Shown: piece after piece, positions 1 through 7,964 of the stretch | How the letters are laid out: each line of letters begins with the position of its first letter | Numbering within the stretch: the first letter of the stretch is position 1 | Source: Alphaproteobacteria bacterium UBA998 | GTDB taxonomy: Bacteria > Pseudomonadota > Alphaproteobacteria > Rickettsiales > UBA998 | Assembly: GCA_002291925.1 (NCBI GenBank) | Contig: DBAY01000012.1 | Span: 1-41,810, forward strand | DNA: 41,810 nucleotides | Direction of reading: 5' to 3' | Translations under genes and position numbers: made by a program | Notes under the pieces: generated by a model | What the model was told of the DNA's origin: nothing | Database searches by the model: none | The model's input: the letters and a program-made list of their open reading frames with translations, nothing else

Positions 1-30
1 TAGTTATCTAGGACAGCCCCTTAATATATG

Positions 31-95
31 TCGCCCTGAACTTGTTTCAGGGCCTTTTTGTAAAAGATGCTGAAACAAGTTCAGCATGACTGGAA
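31..95. repeat. Tandem pair of small palindromes (GCCCTGAA/TTCAGGGC and ATGCTGAA/TTCAGCAT)
   Basis: Two hairpins in tandem. The first (33-53) has an 8-bp stem followed by CTTTTTG, so it can also act as a plus-strand terminator for a gene left of the window. The second (67-87) ends in AGCATGAC and matches part of the mosaic repeat near 22555-22580, so this is an interspersed repeat and not only a terminator. Nothing else is recognisable in bases 1-184. Confidence 0.6.
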
Positions 96-184
96 GGGGG
101 GTTGTAGCGCGAACCCAAAAGGACATCGTCATTTTGACTCAAGCTGGCTTGCTATTGCGTCGGGCATGCCTTACATAAGTTTTT

Positions 185-388
185 ATGAATAATTTGCTCC
201 TCATCGGCATGTTCGTGCTCATGATCGCCACCGTAGTGGTGCTGATGATCGGCGTGGTGCTGATGGCGCGCGGGGGGGCGGTGAATGAGAAATTCTCCAA
301 CAAGCTCATGGTGGCGCGTGTGACCCTGCAGGGGGCGGCCATCCTGATTCTCGGCCTGCTGTTCTATCTGGGCAAGCAGGGCTCCTGA
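185..388 (+). CDS. Twin-transmembrane HIG1-domain-like protein
   Basis: A 67-residue inner-membrane protein with two hydrophobic helices (about residues 4-28 and 46-64) joined by a short polar loop. The loop reads ARGGAVNEKFSNKLMVARV and is followed by TLQG, giving the R-x3-Q half of the QRRQ motif of the HIG1/hypoxia-induced family (PF04588). Small proteins of this kind are commonly found beside etfB in alphaproteobacteria. The mitochondrial relatives are cytochrome oxidase assembly and supercomplex factors, so a respiratory role fits the etfBA neighbourhood, but this is inferred. No clear Shine-Dalgarno precedes the ATG. The gene ends 72 bp before etfB and may be transcribed separately, because a CtrA-like site lies between them. 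Confidence 0.7.
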   Translation: MNNLLLIGMFVLMIATVVVLMIGVVLMARGGAVNEKFSNKLMVARVTLQGAAILILGLLFYLGKQGS

Positions 389-411
389 AATCCGTCGATG
401 GGCGGCACAAG

Positions 412-426
412 TTAAGCGATTTTTAA
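412..426 (+). promoter_or_regulatory. CtrA-type full site TTAA-N7-TTAA upstream of etfB
   Basis: TTAA at 412-415, seven bases, TTAA at 423-426. This is the exact core of the binding site of CtrA, the alphaproteobacterial cell-cycle response regulator. It lies 35 bp before the etfB start codon, where it could overlap the promoter. In a 60 % GC sequence of this size the expected number of chance matches is about 0.1 (my estimate). Binding is inferred. Confidence 0.4.
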
Positions 427-460
427 GCCTTCCTGCGCTACAGCTAGGGGAGGAGATTCC

Positions 461-1210
461 ATGAAGATACTCGTCTGCGTCAAACGCGTCGTCGATTACA
501 ACGTCAAGATCCGCGTCAAGGCGGACCAGACCGGCGTCGAGCTGGCCAACGTCAAGATGTCCATGAATCCGTTCGACGAAATCGCCGTCGAGGAAGCGGT
601 GCGCCTGAAAGAAAAGGGGCTAGCTTCCGAATTGGTGGCTCTCTCCATCGGGGGTGACGGCGTGGTCGAGACATTGCGCGCCGCCCTGGCGATGGGTGCA
701 GACCGGGCGATTCACCTCAAGACGAACGAGGCCATTCAGCCACTCGCTGCCGCTAAGCTCATCCGCGCGCAGGTCGACGCCGAGCAGCCGCAGATGGTGA
801 TTCTTGGCAAGCAGGCGATTGATGACGATGCCAACCAGACCGGCCAGATGCTGGCCGCGCTGCTGGGCTGGCCGCAGGGGACGTTTGCCTCCAAGTTGGA
901 GTTGAATGGCAGTGACGTCACCGTCACCCGCGAGGTGGATGGCGGGTTGATGACCGTCGCCATGGCGCTGCCCTGCGTCATCACCACCGATCTGCGCCTG
1001 AACGAGCCGCGCTACGCCACCCTGCCCAACATCATGAAGGCGCGCTCCAAGCCGCTTGCTACGTTGGACGTGGCCACGCTGGGCGTGGACGTCGCGCCGC
1101 GCCAGAGCGTGAACCGCGTGCAGGAGCCGCCCAAACGCAAGGGTGGCGGCAAGGTCGCTTCGGTCGAGGAGCTGGTGGATAAACTCAAGAACGAAGCGAA
1201 GGTGCTCTGA
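461..1210 (+). CDS. etfB: Electron transfer flavoprotein beta subunit
   Basis: The beta subunit of ETF, which passes electrons from acyl-CoA and other dehydrogenases to ETF-ubiquinone oxidoreductase. At 249 residues it has the usual family length. It begins KILVCVKRVVDYN, has the conserved SMNPFDEIAVEEA segment near residue 35 and the nucleotide-binding stretch GKQAIDDDANQTGQ (about residues 110-123). The beta-family signature region (VTREVDGGL... LPCVITTDLRLNEPRYA) lies at 150-190. A strong Shine-Dalgarno (GGAGGAG) precedes the ATG. The TGA stop overlaps the etfA start (TGATG), so the two subunits are translationally coupled. A CtrA-like site lies just upstream. Confidence 0.96.
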   Translation: MKILVCVKRVVDYNVKIRVKADQTGVELANVKMSMNPFDEIAVEEAVRLKEKGLASELVALSIGGDGVVETLRAALAMGADRAIHLKTNEAIQPLAAAKLIRAQVDAEQPQMVILGKQAIDDDANQTGQMLAALLGWPQGTFASKLELNGSDVTVTREVDGGLMTVAMALPCVITTDLRLNEPRYATLPNIMKARSKPLATLDVATLGVDVAPRQSVNRVQEPPKRKGGGKVASVEELVDKLKNEAKVL

Positions 1211-2139
1211 TGCCCGCCCTAGTGCTCGCCGAACACGCCAATCAGCAACTCTCGCCCGCCACGACCTGTGCCGTCACAGCGGCGGGCCAGATGGACGGGG
1301 TCGTGGATGTACTGGTCGCTGGCTTGGGCGCGCGCGCGGTGGCTGAACAGGCGGCCAAGCTGGCCGGCGTGCGGCAGGTGCTGCTGTGCGACGCAGCGCA
1401 GTTCGCGATGCCGCTGGCCGAGGAGCTGGCACCGCTCTTGAAAGCGCAAGCAGAGGCCTACAGCGCGCTCGTAGCAGCGGCGACAACCTTCGTAAAAGAC
1501 GTGATGCCCCGCGCCGCCGCCTTGTTGGACGTTCAGCAAGTTTCCGACATCATCCGTATCGAGTTGCCGAACGTGTTTGTGCGCCCGATCTATGCGGGCA
1601 ATGCGTGGGAAACGGTGACCAGTGCGGAGGCACGGAAGGTCATCACCATTCGTCCGACAGCGTTTGCGAAAGCGGAAGCCGGAGCATCTTCCGCCCCCAT
1701 TGTGGAGGTGGCTGCCCCGGCCCCGGTCGGGCAGACGCGCTTCGTCGGGCTGGAAGGCAGCTTGTCGGCGCGCCCTGAACTGGCGAATGCAAAGATTGTT
1801 GTCTCGGGCGGCCGCGGGCTGGCTTCAAAAGAGAACTTTGCGCTGATTGAACGTATCGCCGACAAGATTGGCGCAGCGGTCGGTGCCTCGCGCGCGGCCG
1901 TGGATGCCGGATATGTGCCGAACGATTACCAGGTCGGCCAGACCGGCAAGGTGGTGGCGCCGGACCTCTACATAGCCGTGGGCATCTCCGGGGCCATCCA
2001 GCATCTGGCAGGGATGAAGGACAGCAAGATCATCGTCGCCATCAACAAGGACGAAAACGCGCCCATCTTCGAAGTGGCCGATTACGGGCTGGTGGGCGAT
2101 CTGTTCGAGGTGCTGCCGAAACTGGAACAATTGCTCTAG
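1210..2139 (+). CDS. etfA: Electron transfer flavoprotein alpha subunit
   Basis: The FAD-binding alpha subunit of ETF, 309 residues. The N-terminal half is the variable Rossmann-like domain. The C-terminal half from about residue 190 carries the family hallmarks: VVSGGRGLASKENF, then GASRAAVDAGYVPNDYQVGQ, TGKVVAPDLYIAVGISGAIQH and INKDENAPIFEVADYGLVGD, which bind FAD. The start codon overlaps the etfB stop codon. It is co-transcribed with etfB and probably with nadE, which starts 3 bp after the stop. Confidence 0.96.
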   Translation: MPALVLAEHANQQLSPATTCAVTAAGQMDGVVDVLVAGLGARAVAEQAAKLAGVRQVLLCDAAQFAMPLAEELAPLLKAQAEAYSALVAAATTFVKDVMPRAAALLDVQQVSDIIRIELPNVFVRPIYAGNAWETVTSAEARKVITIRPTAFAKAEAGASSAPIVEVAAPAPVGQTRFVGLEGSLSARPELANAKIVVSGGRGLASKENFALIERIADKIGAAVGASRAAVDAGYVPNDYQVGQTGKVVAPDLYIAVGISGAIQHLAGMKDSKIIVAINKDENAPIFEVADYGLVGDLFEVLPKLEQLL

Positions 2140-2142
2140 GCC

Positions 2143-3783
2143 ATGCCGGAGCCGACCCACATCGCGCTGTGCCAGATCAACCCGACCGTGGGCGATCTGG
2201 CGGGCAACAACGCCCTCATCCTGAAACATTACCGCACGCTGGCCCCCACGCATGACCTCGTGGTGTTCCCCGAGCTGGCTTTGCTCGGGTACCCGCCGGA
2301 GGACCTCGTGCTCATGCCCGGCTTCCAGCAGGCCGCGCAGGACGCGCTCGCCACACTTGTGGAGGCCACTGCCGGGCAGGGGGCGGCGCTGCTGGTTGGC
2401 GGACTCCAGGTAAAGGAGGACACACTTTACAATGCCGCGTTCCTGCTGGAGGGCGGTGCGGTGCGCCACATCGCGCGCAAGCATTTCCTGCCCAATAGCG
2501 GCGTGTTCGACGAAATGCGCGTTTTTGCGCCGGGGCCGCTGCCCGCCGTGGTGGCGTGGCGCGGGTGCAGGCTGGCGTTTCTGGTGTGCGAGGATATGTG
2601 GCACCCGGAGATTTTCCCCGGCCTCGCGGCGCAGGGGTGTGAGGCGGTTCTCGTCATCAACGGCTCGCCATTCGAGGCGGGCAAGCAGGCCATCCGCAAA
2701 CAACTGGCGACCGATGCCGCCACCCGGCACGGGCTCGCGATTTTTTACCTCAACATGGTTGGCGGGCAGGACGAGCTGGTGTTCGACGGCCAGTCCTTCG
2801 CCATGAATGCCAAGGGCGAAGTCGTGCACCGGCTGGCCGCATTTGCCGAGGATACAGCATCCTACACATTTGCCGATGACCGCATAGAGGCCCACAGCCC
2901 CAGCCATCCGACGCCGGGCTGGGACGAGAGCGTCTACGCGGCGGTCACGCTGGGTTTGCGCGATTACGTGGAGAAAAACGGCGCGCCGGGCGTGCTGCTC
3001 GGCCTCTCCGGCGGGGTGGATTCGGCGCTCGCGGCCTGTATCGCGGTGGATGCGCTCGGGCCGGGCCGGGTGCGAAGCGTCATGCTGGCCTCGCCCTACA
3101 CCGCCGCCATCAGCCACGAGGACGCGGCGGCAGTGGCCAAGAATCTCGGCATCCGCCACGAGACGCTCGCCATCGCCCCCGGCATGCAGGCGGTGGACGC
3201 CATGCTGGCCGGGCTGCCGGAGGGGGTGAGCCCGCTCGCGCAGGAGAATCTGCAATCCCGCCTGCGCGGCCTGACGCTGATGGCGATTTCCAATTCCACA
3301 GGCTATCTGCTGATTTCCACCGGCAACAAATCGGAGATGGCCACCGGCTACGCGACGCTCTACGGCGATATGTGCGGTGCCTTCAACCCGCTGAAGGATA
3401 TTTATAAAACGGAAATCTATGCCCTCTGCCGCTGGCGCAATGCCCAGCGCTGGAAGCGCGGCCTCGGCCCGGCCGGGGCGGTGCTGCCAGAGCGCGTCCT
3501 CACCCGTGCCCCCTCGGCGGAATTGCGCGACAACCAGACCGATCAGGACAGTTTGCCGCCATATGACCGTCTCGATGCCATGCTGCGCCTGCTGATCGAG
3601 GGGCGGCAGGCCTCGCAGGACCTGCTCACTGCCGGTTTCAGCTTTGACGAGGTCGCCCGCACCACGCACCTCCTGCGCCTCAGTGAATACAAGCGTCGCC
3701 AGGCCCCGCCCGGCCCCAAAATCAGCCCCCTAAGCTTCGGCCGCGACCGCCGATTCCCGGTGACCAATCGGTTTAAATTCTAG
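2143..3783 (+). CDS. nadE: Glutamine-dependent NAD+ synthetase
   Basis: Makes NAD+ from deamido-NAD+, ATP and ammonia released from glutamine. It is a two-domain enzyme of 546 residues. The N-terminal nitrilase-type glutaminase has the Glu-Lys-Cys triad visible as E44 (VVFPELALLGYPPEDL), K113 (ARKHFLPN) and C149 (LVCEDMW). The C-terminal synthetase has the PP-loop SGGVDS at 289-294, followed by STGNKSEMATGY and FNPLKDIYKTEIYAL, and ends with the typical ISPLSFGRDRRFPVTN. The start is 3 bp after etfA, so it is probably co-transcribed. Its long antisense reading frame is a GC-driven shadow. Confidence 0.95.
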   Translation: MPEPTHIALCQINPTVGDLAGNNALILKHYRTLAPTHDLVVFPELALLGYPPEDLVLMPGFQQAAQDALATLVEATAGQGAALLVGGLQVKEDTLYNAAFLLEGGAVRHIARKHFLPNSGVFDEMRVFAPGPLPAVVAWRGCRLAFLVCEDMWHPEIFPGLAAQGCEAVLVINGSPFEAGKQAIRKQLATDAATRHGLAIFYLNMVGGQDELVFDGQSFAMNAKGEVVHRLAAFAEDTASYTFADDRIEAHSPSHPTPGWDESVYAAVTLGLRDYVEKNGAPGVLLGLSGGVDSALAACIAVDALGPGRVRSVMLASPYTAAISHEDAAAVAKNLGIRHETLAIAPGMQAVDAMLAGLPEGVSPLAQENLQSRLRGLTLMAISNSTGYLLISTGNKSEMATGYATLYGDMCGAFNPLKDIYKTEIYALCRWRNAQRWKRGLGPAGAVLPERVLTRAPSAELRDNQTDQDSLPPYDRLDAMLRLLIEGRQASQDLLTAGFSFDEVARTTHLLRLSEYKRRQAPPGPKISPLSFGRDRRFPVTNRFKF

Positions 3784-3795
3784 GAATCGTTAAAA

Positions 3796-3841
3796 TCTTC
3801 ACGAAATTGTAAAGGATATATGGTTGTATGGGAGGTATAAG
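3796..3841 (+). promoter_or_regulatory. Promoter with Pho-box-like direct repeat, copy 1
   Basis: Heptamer TCTTCAC (3796-3802), GAAA, heptamer TTGTAAA (3807-3813), then a -10-like TATAAG at 3836-3841, 40 bp from the first base of the repeat. This is the most divergent of four similarly built elements in the window (others at 10283, 11841 and 12471). It precedes the 273-aa unknown gene, whose ATG is at 3874. Confidence 0.35.
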
Positions 3842-3873
3842 ACTCGCGCATTAAACCAAGCCAATATAAAGCC

Positions 3874-4695
3874 ATGTTGCAGACTGTGATTAATGAGAAC
3901 GTGTTCGCCGCATATAAGCACCATATAGCGCAAGGACTTTCTGATCTTGGCAAAGACATTTGCCATGAGTCAAAAGATTTTATCGCGGGCAAACTGGAAG
4001 AAACGTTTAAAACTCGTCTGACCGAATTCGCCAAAGAAGAAATGGTTATCGGCGAAAGCGAATTGCCTTTGGTCGAGAAAATGGCCGAAACTGCGGTGGC
4101 GCAAGTAAAGTCACACTGCTCGCTGATTCAGGCGGCAAAAAAATACAGTGCAGCCCTGGCAGAAATGGAGGGAAAAACTGGCCTCCTTCATGAGGATGTG
4201 GACTGTGGGGTTGAGGCTGCTACACGTGAATTTGAGCGCCAAATCGGCATTGGCGCGGCAAAATGTGAAAGTGAATGGGCCAAAATCTTAAAGCCTCATT
4301 TTTCTGGTAAAGTCTCCGCAGAGGCGTTGAATCGTGGCATGAATGGGATCCAAGCTTCTGTCGAAGCGGAACTGGAGGGAGCCCACCGGGCTGCACAAGG
4401 ATGTCATAAGCCAAATATCTTCGCAGGTATTTCCGAGGTGATGCTTGGGGCAAAACATATTGTTACCGGCAAGGCGCTGGAGAATGGCCGCATGGGCAAA
4501 ACCGCCACGGGCCTTTTTGCTGCGAGCGTTGCAGGTGCGGGGCACGGTGTTTACCGTATGGCGCAGACGCAGATCGATGACAACACCGGCAAGCCTTACC
4601 ACGATGTGAAGGGTGGGGCCCTTGAAGTCGGAGCCGCCTTTGCCGGTCTACTCGCCGCGCTCAAGATGGTCGAGAAAAACGTACGCGGCCTTTAG
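3874..4695 (+). CDS. Protein of unknown function with C-terminal glycine-rich hydrophobic region
   Basis: 273 residues, not recognised. Residues 1-200 are mostly helical and charged, with several cysteines (for example CHESKDF, KSHCSLIQ, DVDCGVE, KCESEW, GCHKPN). The C-terminal 60 residues contain two short hydrophobic, glycine/alanine-rich segments (ATGLFAASVAGAGHGVY and ALEVGAAFAGLLAALKM) resembling glycine-zipper membrane segments. It is a single-gene unit between nadE and gltX with its own promoter of the type shared with other orphan genes here. Base composition is visibly less GC-rich than its neighbours, which may mean recent acquisition. It is probably a lineage-specific protein that associates with the membrane through its C-terminus; function unknown. 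Confidence 0.75.
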   Translation: MLQTVINENVFAAYKHHIAQGLSDLGKDICHESKDFIAGKLEETFKTRLTEFAKEEMVIGESELPLVEKMAETAVAQVKSHCSLIQAAKKYSAALAEMEGKTGLLHEDVDCGVEAATREFERQIGIGAAKCESEWAKILKPHFSGKVSAEALNRGMNGIQASVEAELEGAHRAAQGCHKPNIFAGISEVMLGAKHIVTGKALENGRMGKTATGLFAASVAGAGHGVYRMAQTQIDDNTGKPYHDVKGGALEVGAAFAGLLAALKMVEKNVRGL

Positions 4696-4774
4696 TTCCG
4701 CTTACCATTCCAACTCTTTACCTTGCCCCGCTTGTTGCCTATGCTCCGCCGCCTGAGAGCATAAGGATTTTTTC

Positions 4775-6115
4775 ATGACGACTTCCCCCCGCGTCCGTTT
4801 CGCCCCGTCGCCGACGGGCTATCTCCATGTGGGCAACGTACGCACCGCGCTGGTCAACTGGCTGTTTGCAAAGAAGATGGGCGGCTGCTTCATCCTGCGC
4901 ATCGACGATACCGACATGGAACGCTCGCGCGCCGAATACGAGGACGCCATCCGCGAGGATATGAGCTGGCTCGGCCTCTCTTGGGAGGAGGAGGCCCGCC
5001 AGTCCGCCCGCATGGCCCGCTACGGGGAGGCCAAGGAGCAGCTCATCAGGGCCGGGCGGCTTTATCCGTGCTATGAGACCGGCGAGGAGCTGGAAATCCG
5101 CCGCAAGGTGCAGGTCAGCCGCGGCGCCCCGCCGATCTATGACCGCGCGGCGCTGAAGCTCACCGACGCACAGAAACGCCAGTATGAAGCCGAGGGCCGT
5201 CGCCCGCACTGGCGCTTCCTGCTGAACGACAACGACGTGGCGTGGGACGACCTCGTGCGCGGCCCGGTGAAATACGAAGGCCGTCACGCCTCCGACCCTG
5301 TGCTGTTCCGCGAGGACGGCGTGCCGCTCTACACCCTCTCCTCGGTGGTGGATGACGGCGACATGAAGATCACCCACGTCGTGCGCGGCGAGGACCATGT
5401 CAGCAACACTGCCGTGCAGGTGCAGATTTTCGAGGCGCTGGGTTTCGCGGTGCCGCGCTTCGCCCACCTCGCGCTGCTGAAGCTGAAGGAGGGTGAACTC
5501 TCCAAGCGCATCGGCTCAGGCGGCGTGCGTGACTTCCGCGAGCAGGGCATCTTCCCGCTGGCGCTCAACAGCTACCTCGCGAAGATGGGCACCTCCGATG
5601 CGGTGGAGCTGGCGGAAAGCATGGATGCGCTGGCCGAGAGCTTCGATTTCGCCAAATTCGGCCGCGCCGCTGCGACGTTCGATCAGGAAGAGTTGAACCG
5701 CCTCAATGCCCGACTGCTGCGCCAGCTTCCGTTCAAGGACGTGCAGGGCTGGCTGTGGGGGCAGGGCGTGGAGATCACGGAAGCCTTCTGGGAGCGCGTG
5801 CGCGCCAATACGATGGCGCTGCCGCAGGTGAAGGAATGGTGGGAACTGGTGAGCCAGCCCATCACCCCGAAGATCGCCGACCCCGAATTCTGCCGCAAGG
5901 CTGCGGAGCTGCTGCCCGGCGGCGAGTGGAACGACGCGAGCTGGAAGGAATTCGCCGAAGCCGTGAAAACCGCCACCGGCCGCAAGGGCAAGGAACTTTT
6001 CATGCCCCTCCGCCTGGCGCTCACTGCCCGCGAAGACGGCCCGGAATTGGCCACCGTGTTCAAACTGCTGGGACGCGAAAAGGCGGAGAAGCGGTTGCTG
6101 GGACAGGCGGCGTAA
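4775..6115 (+). CDS. gltX: Glutamyl-tRNA synthetase, second (short) type
   Basis: Class I aminoacyl-tRNA synthetase that charges tRNA with glutamate; 446 residues. The ATP-binding HIGH-equivalent is HVGN at 18-21 within RFAPSPTGYLHVGN. The KMSKS-equivalent is LSKR at 242-245, followed by IGSGGVRDFREQG, a form typical of the shorter of the two GltX paralogues carried by many alphaproteobacteria. In such species one copy may favour tRNA-Gln for the amidotransferase route, but the specificity here cannot be read from sequence. AAGGA precedes the ATG. It is followed by a palindromic repeat and a GIY-YIG gene. Confidence 0.93.
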   Translation: MTTSPRVRFAPSPTGYLHVGNVRTALVNWLFAKKMGGCFILRIDDTDMERSRAEYEDAIREDMSWLGLSWEEEARQSARMARYGEAKEQLIRAGRLYPCYETGEELEIRRKVQVSRGAPPIYDRAALKLTDAQKRQYEAEGRRPHWRFLLNDNDVAWDDLVRGPVKYEGRHASDPVLFREDGVPLYTLSSVVDDGDMKITHVVRGEDHVSNTAVQVQIFEALGFAVPRFAHLALLKLKEGELSKRIGSGGVRDFREQGIFPLALNSYLAKMGTSDAVELAESMDALAESFDFAKFGRAAATFDQEELNRLNARLLRQLPFKDVQGWLWGQGVEITEAFWERVRANTMALPQVKEWWELVSQPITPKIADPEFCRKAAELLPGGEWNDASWKEFAEAVKTATGRKGKELFMPLRLALTAREDGPELATVFKLLGREKAEKRLLGQAA

Positions 6116-6123
6116 TTTTTCTC

Positions 6124-6203
6124 CGTCATTGCGAGGAGCGCAGCGACGCGGCAATCCAGCACCGCCCGCTGGATTGCCTCGCTGGCGCTCGCAATGACGA
6201 GTA
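6124..6203. repeat. Interspersed nested palindrome, GTCAT family
   Basis: Left arm GTCATTGCGAGGAGC...GCAATCC and right arm GGATTGCCTCGC...GCAATGAC, separated by about 13 bp. Each arm can fold on itself (ATTGC/GCAAT), and the two arms also pair with each other. The right arm (6169-6200) is repeated in direct orientation at 6504-6534, on the other side of the GIY-YIG gene. Confidence 0.85.
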
Positions 6204-6215
6204 ACGTTTACTGGT

Positions 6216-6503
6216 ATGAAGCAGCCTGCCGTTTACATCATGTCGAATAAGCGAAATGGCACGCTGTACACCGGCGTAACCTCCGATCTCGTCAAGCGTG
6301 TCTGGCAGCATAAGGAAAAGGTGGCTGATGGCTTTACCAAACAATATGGCTGCTCCTTACTAGTCTGGTTTGAACTAGCCGATTCAATGGACGCAGCCAT
6401 CCTACGCGAAAAGCAGATCAAGGCAGGCTCGCGTGCCAAAAAGCTGGGGCTGATAGAAGCTATGAATCCAGAATGGAATGATTTATACGAAACCATCCGC
6501 TAA
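6216..6503 (+). CDS. GIY-YIG nuclease-fold protein, small single-domain type
   Basis: A 95-residue protein consisting only of a GIY-YIG domain of the UPF0213/YhbQ kind. The motif is spread over VYIMSNKRNGTLYTGVTSDL (YIM...YTG at residues 7-19), followed by the helix with conserved R/H (VKRVWQHKEK) and the glutamate in AAILREKQIK near residue 66. Members of this group are presumed DNA-cleaving or DNA-binding, and their role is unsettled. The gene is bracketed by direct copies of a 31-32 bp repeat arm, the downstream one starting immediately after the stop codon. It separates gltX from cysS, and this looks like an insertion. Confidence 0.85.
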   Translation: MKQPAVYIMSNKRNGTLYTGVTSDLVKRVWQHKEKVADGFTKQYGCSLLVWFELADSMDAAILREKQIKAGSRAKKLGLIEAMNPEWNDLYETIR

Positions 6504-6534
6504 CTGGATTGCTTCGCTGCGCTCGCAATGACGA
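6504..6534 (+). repeat. Solo right arm of the GTCAT-family repeat, containing the cysS start codon
   Basis: Matches 6169-6200 with one substitution and a one-base deletion. The conserved end GCAATGAC provides the ATG (6528-6530) of cysS. No Shine-Dalgarno sequence lies before that ATG. Confidence 0.85.
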
Positions 6535-7964
6535 CACCCATCCACCTCTACAATTCCCTCACCCGCCGCAAGGAGCCGCTGACGCCGCTCGACCTCGCGA
6601 ATGTCCGCATGTATGTCTGCGGCCCGACGGTGTATGCACGGCCGCATATCGGCAATGCGCGCTCGGTGGTGGTGTATGACGTGCTGTTCCGCCTACTGCG
6701 CCATGTCTATGGCGAGGCGCACGTCACTTATGCGCGCAACATCACGGACGTGGATGACAAAATAAACGCAGCGGCCATCGAGCGGGGCATCTCCATCCAG
6801 CAGCTCACCCAGGAAGTGACGGCGCAATTCCACGAGGACATGGGCGCGCTGAATTGCCTGCGCCCGACCATCGAGCCCACCGCGACGGGCCACATGACGC
6901 AGATCATCGCCATGATCGAGCGGCTGATTGCGAACGGCCATGCCTACGCAGCGCAGGGACATGTGCTGTTTGATATCGCGAGTGCTGTTGCGAGGAGTGA
7001 GGAAAAAGAAGCGCTGACAGGACGTCAGCGCGAGCCATCAGCCAGCGGAGCGTCGCTTATTGTGGAGGCCAGCAGGCCGGAGCAGGAGCAAACCAAATAC
7101 TACTACGGCCATCTCTCCCGTCGCTCGATGGACGAGATGGTGGCGGGCGCGCGGGTGGAAGTGGCACCCTACAAGAAGAATCCCGGCGATTTCGTGCTGT
7201 GGAAACCGGCCAGCGAGAAGGACGATGCTTCCTCGAAATTCGACAGCCCGTGGGGCGTGGGGCGTCCGGGCTGGCACATCGAATGCTCCGCCATGTCGAC
7301 GACGCATCTGGGCGAGACGTTCGACCTGCATGGCGGCGGCGCCGACCTCATGTTCCCCCACCACGAGAACGAATGCGCCCAGTCCCGCTGCGCCAACCCG
7401 CAGTCAGAATTCGCAAAAATGTGGGTGCATAACGGCTTCCTCACCGTGAACGGTGAGAAGATGAGCAAGTCGCTGGGGAATTTCATCACGGTGAAGGATT
7501 TGCTCGATCAGGGCGTGCATGGCGAGGTCATCCGCTTCGCGCTGATGTCGACACATTACCGCAAGCCACTCGACTGGACGCCCAAGCTGGTCGAGGACGC
7601 GAAGAAGCAGTTGGATTCGCTTTACCGCAAAATGGGTGAGGCAAGTACCGGCGAGGCGACTGTCGATTCGTTGCTCGATGATTTGAACGTACCGGATTAC
7701 CTGGCGAAGCTTCACACCTTGTCTGGTGATGCGTTGCGTAAGGCAGGGGAGGTGCTGGGGCTGCTTCAACTGGATGCCGAAGCATGGTTCAAGGGTGAAA
7801 GCACGGAAGGTGACGAGGCCATCGTGGTGCAAATCAACGCCCGCTTGGAGGCCCGCAAGTCCAAAAACTGGGCGGAGTCCGACCGCATTCGCGACGAGCT
7901 GAAAGCGCAGGGCATCATCTTGGAGGATCGCCCCGACGGCACCACTGACTGGCGGCGCGCATAA
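6528..7964 (+). CDS. cysS: Cysteinyl-tRNA synthetase with an in-frame insertion
   Basis: Class I synthetase charging tRNA-Cys; 478 residues. HIGH-type motif HIGN at 40-43; zinc ligands C31 (MYVCGPTVY) and the C, H, E residues of GWHIECSAM and MFPHHENECAQS; KMSKS at 311-315. The start at the ATG in the upstream repeat is set by the family N-terminus (PIHLYNSLTRRKEPL). Compared with the family, where FDV and YGxLS are about six residues apart, this protein has some 40 residues between FDI (148-150) and YYGHLS (192 on). The extra segment is polar and low in complexity, its DNA contains a hairpin, and it looks like an inserted repeat. The stop overlaps the next start (TAATG). Confidence 0.95.
   Translation: MTTPIHLYNSLTRRKEPLTPLDLANVRMYVCGPTVYARPHIGNARSVVVYDVLFRLLRHVYGEAHVTYARNITDVDDKINAAAIERGISIQQLTQEVTAQFHEDMGALNCLRPTIEPTATGHMTQIIAMIERLIANGHAYAAQGHVLFDIASAVARSEEKEALTGRQREPSASGASLIVEASRPEQEQTKYYYGHLSRRSMDEMVAGARVEVAPYKKNPGDFVLWKPASEKDDASSKFDSPWGVGRPGWHIECSAMSTTHLGETFDLHGGGADLMFPHHENECAQSRCANPQSEFAKMWVHNGFLTVNGEKMSKSLGNFITVKDLLDQGVHGEVIRFALMSTHYRKPLDWTPKLVEDAKKQLDSLYRKMGEASTGEATVDSLLDDLNVPDYLAKLHTLSGDALRKAGEVLGLLQLDAEAWFKGESTEGDEAIVVQINARLEARKSKNWAESDRIRDELKAQGIILEDRPDGTTDWRRA
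6981..7097 (+). repeat. Putative repeat-derived in-frame insertion inside cysS
   Basis: About 117 bp encoding roughly residues 152-190, absent from the normal CysRS fold at this point. It contains a perfect 8-bp hairpin, GCGCTGAC (7011-7018) with GTCAGCGC (7024-7031), and begins GTTGCGAGGAGTGAGG, which resembles the ATTGCGAGGAGC arm of the 6124 repeat. The reading frame is kept, and the catalytic motifs lie on either side. Confidence 0.55.

Noticed and set aside
1825..3669. 614-codon open frame antisense to nadE
   Set aside because: Arises from GC-rich codon structure opposite a well-supported gene; the product has no coherent composition or motifs.
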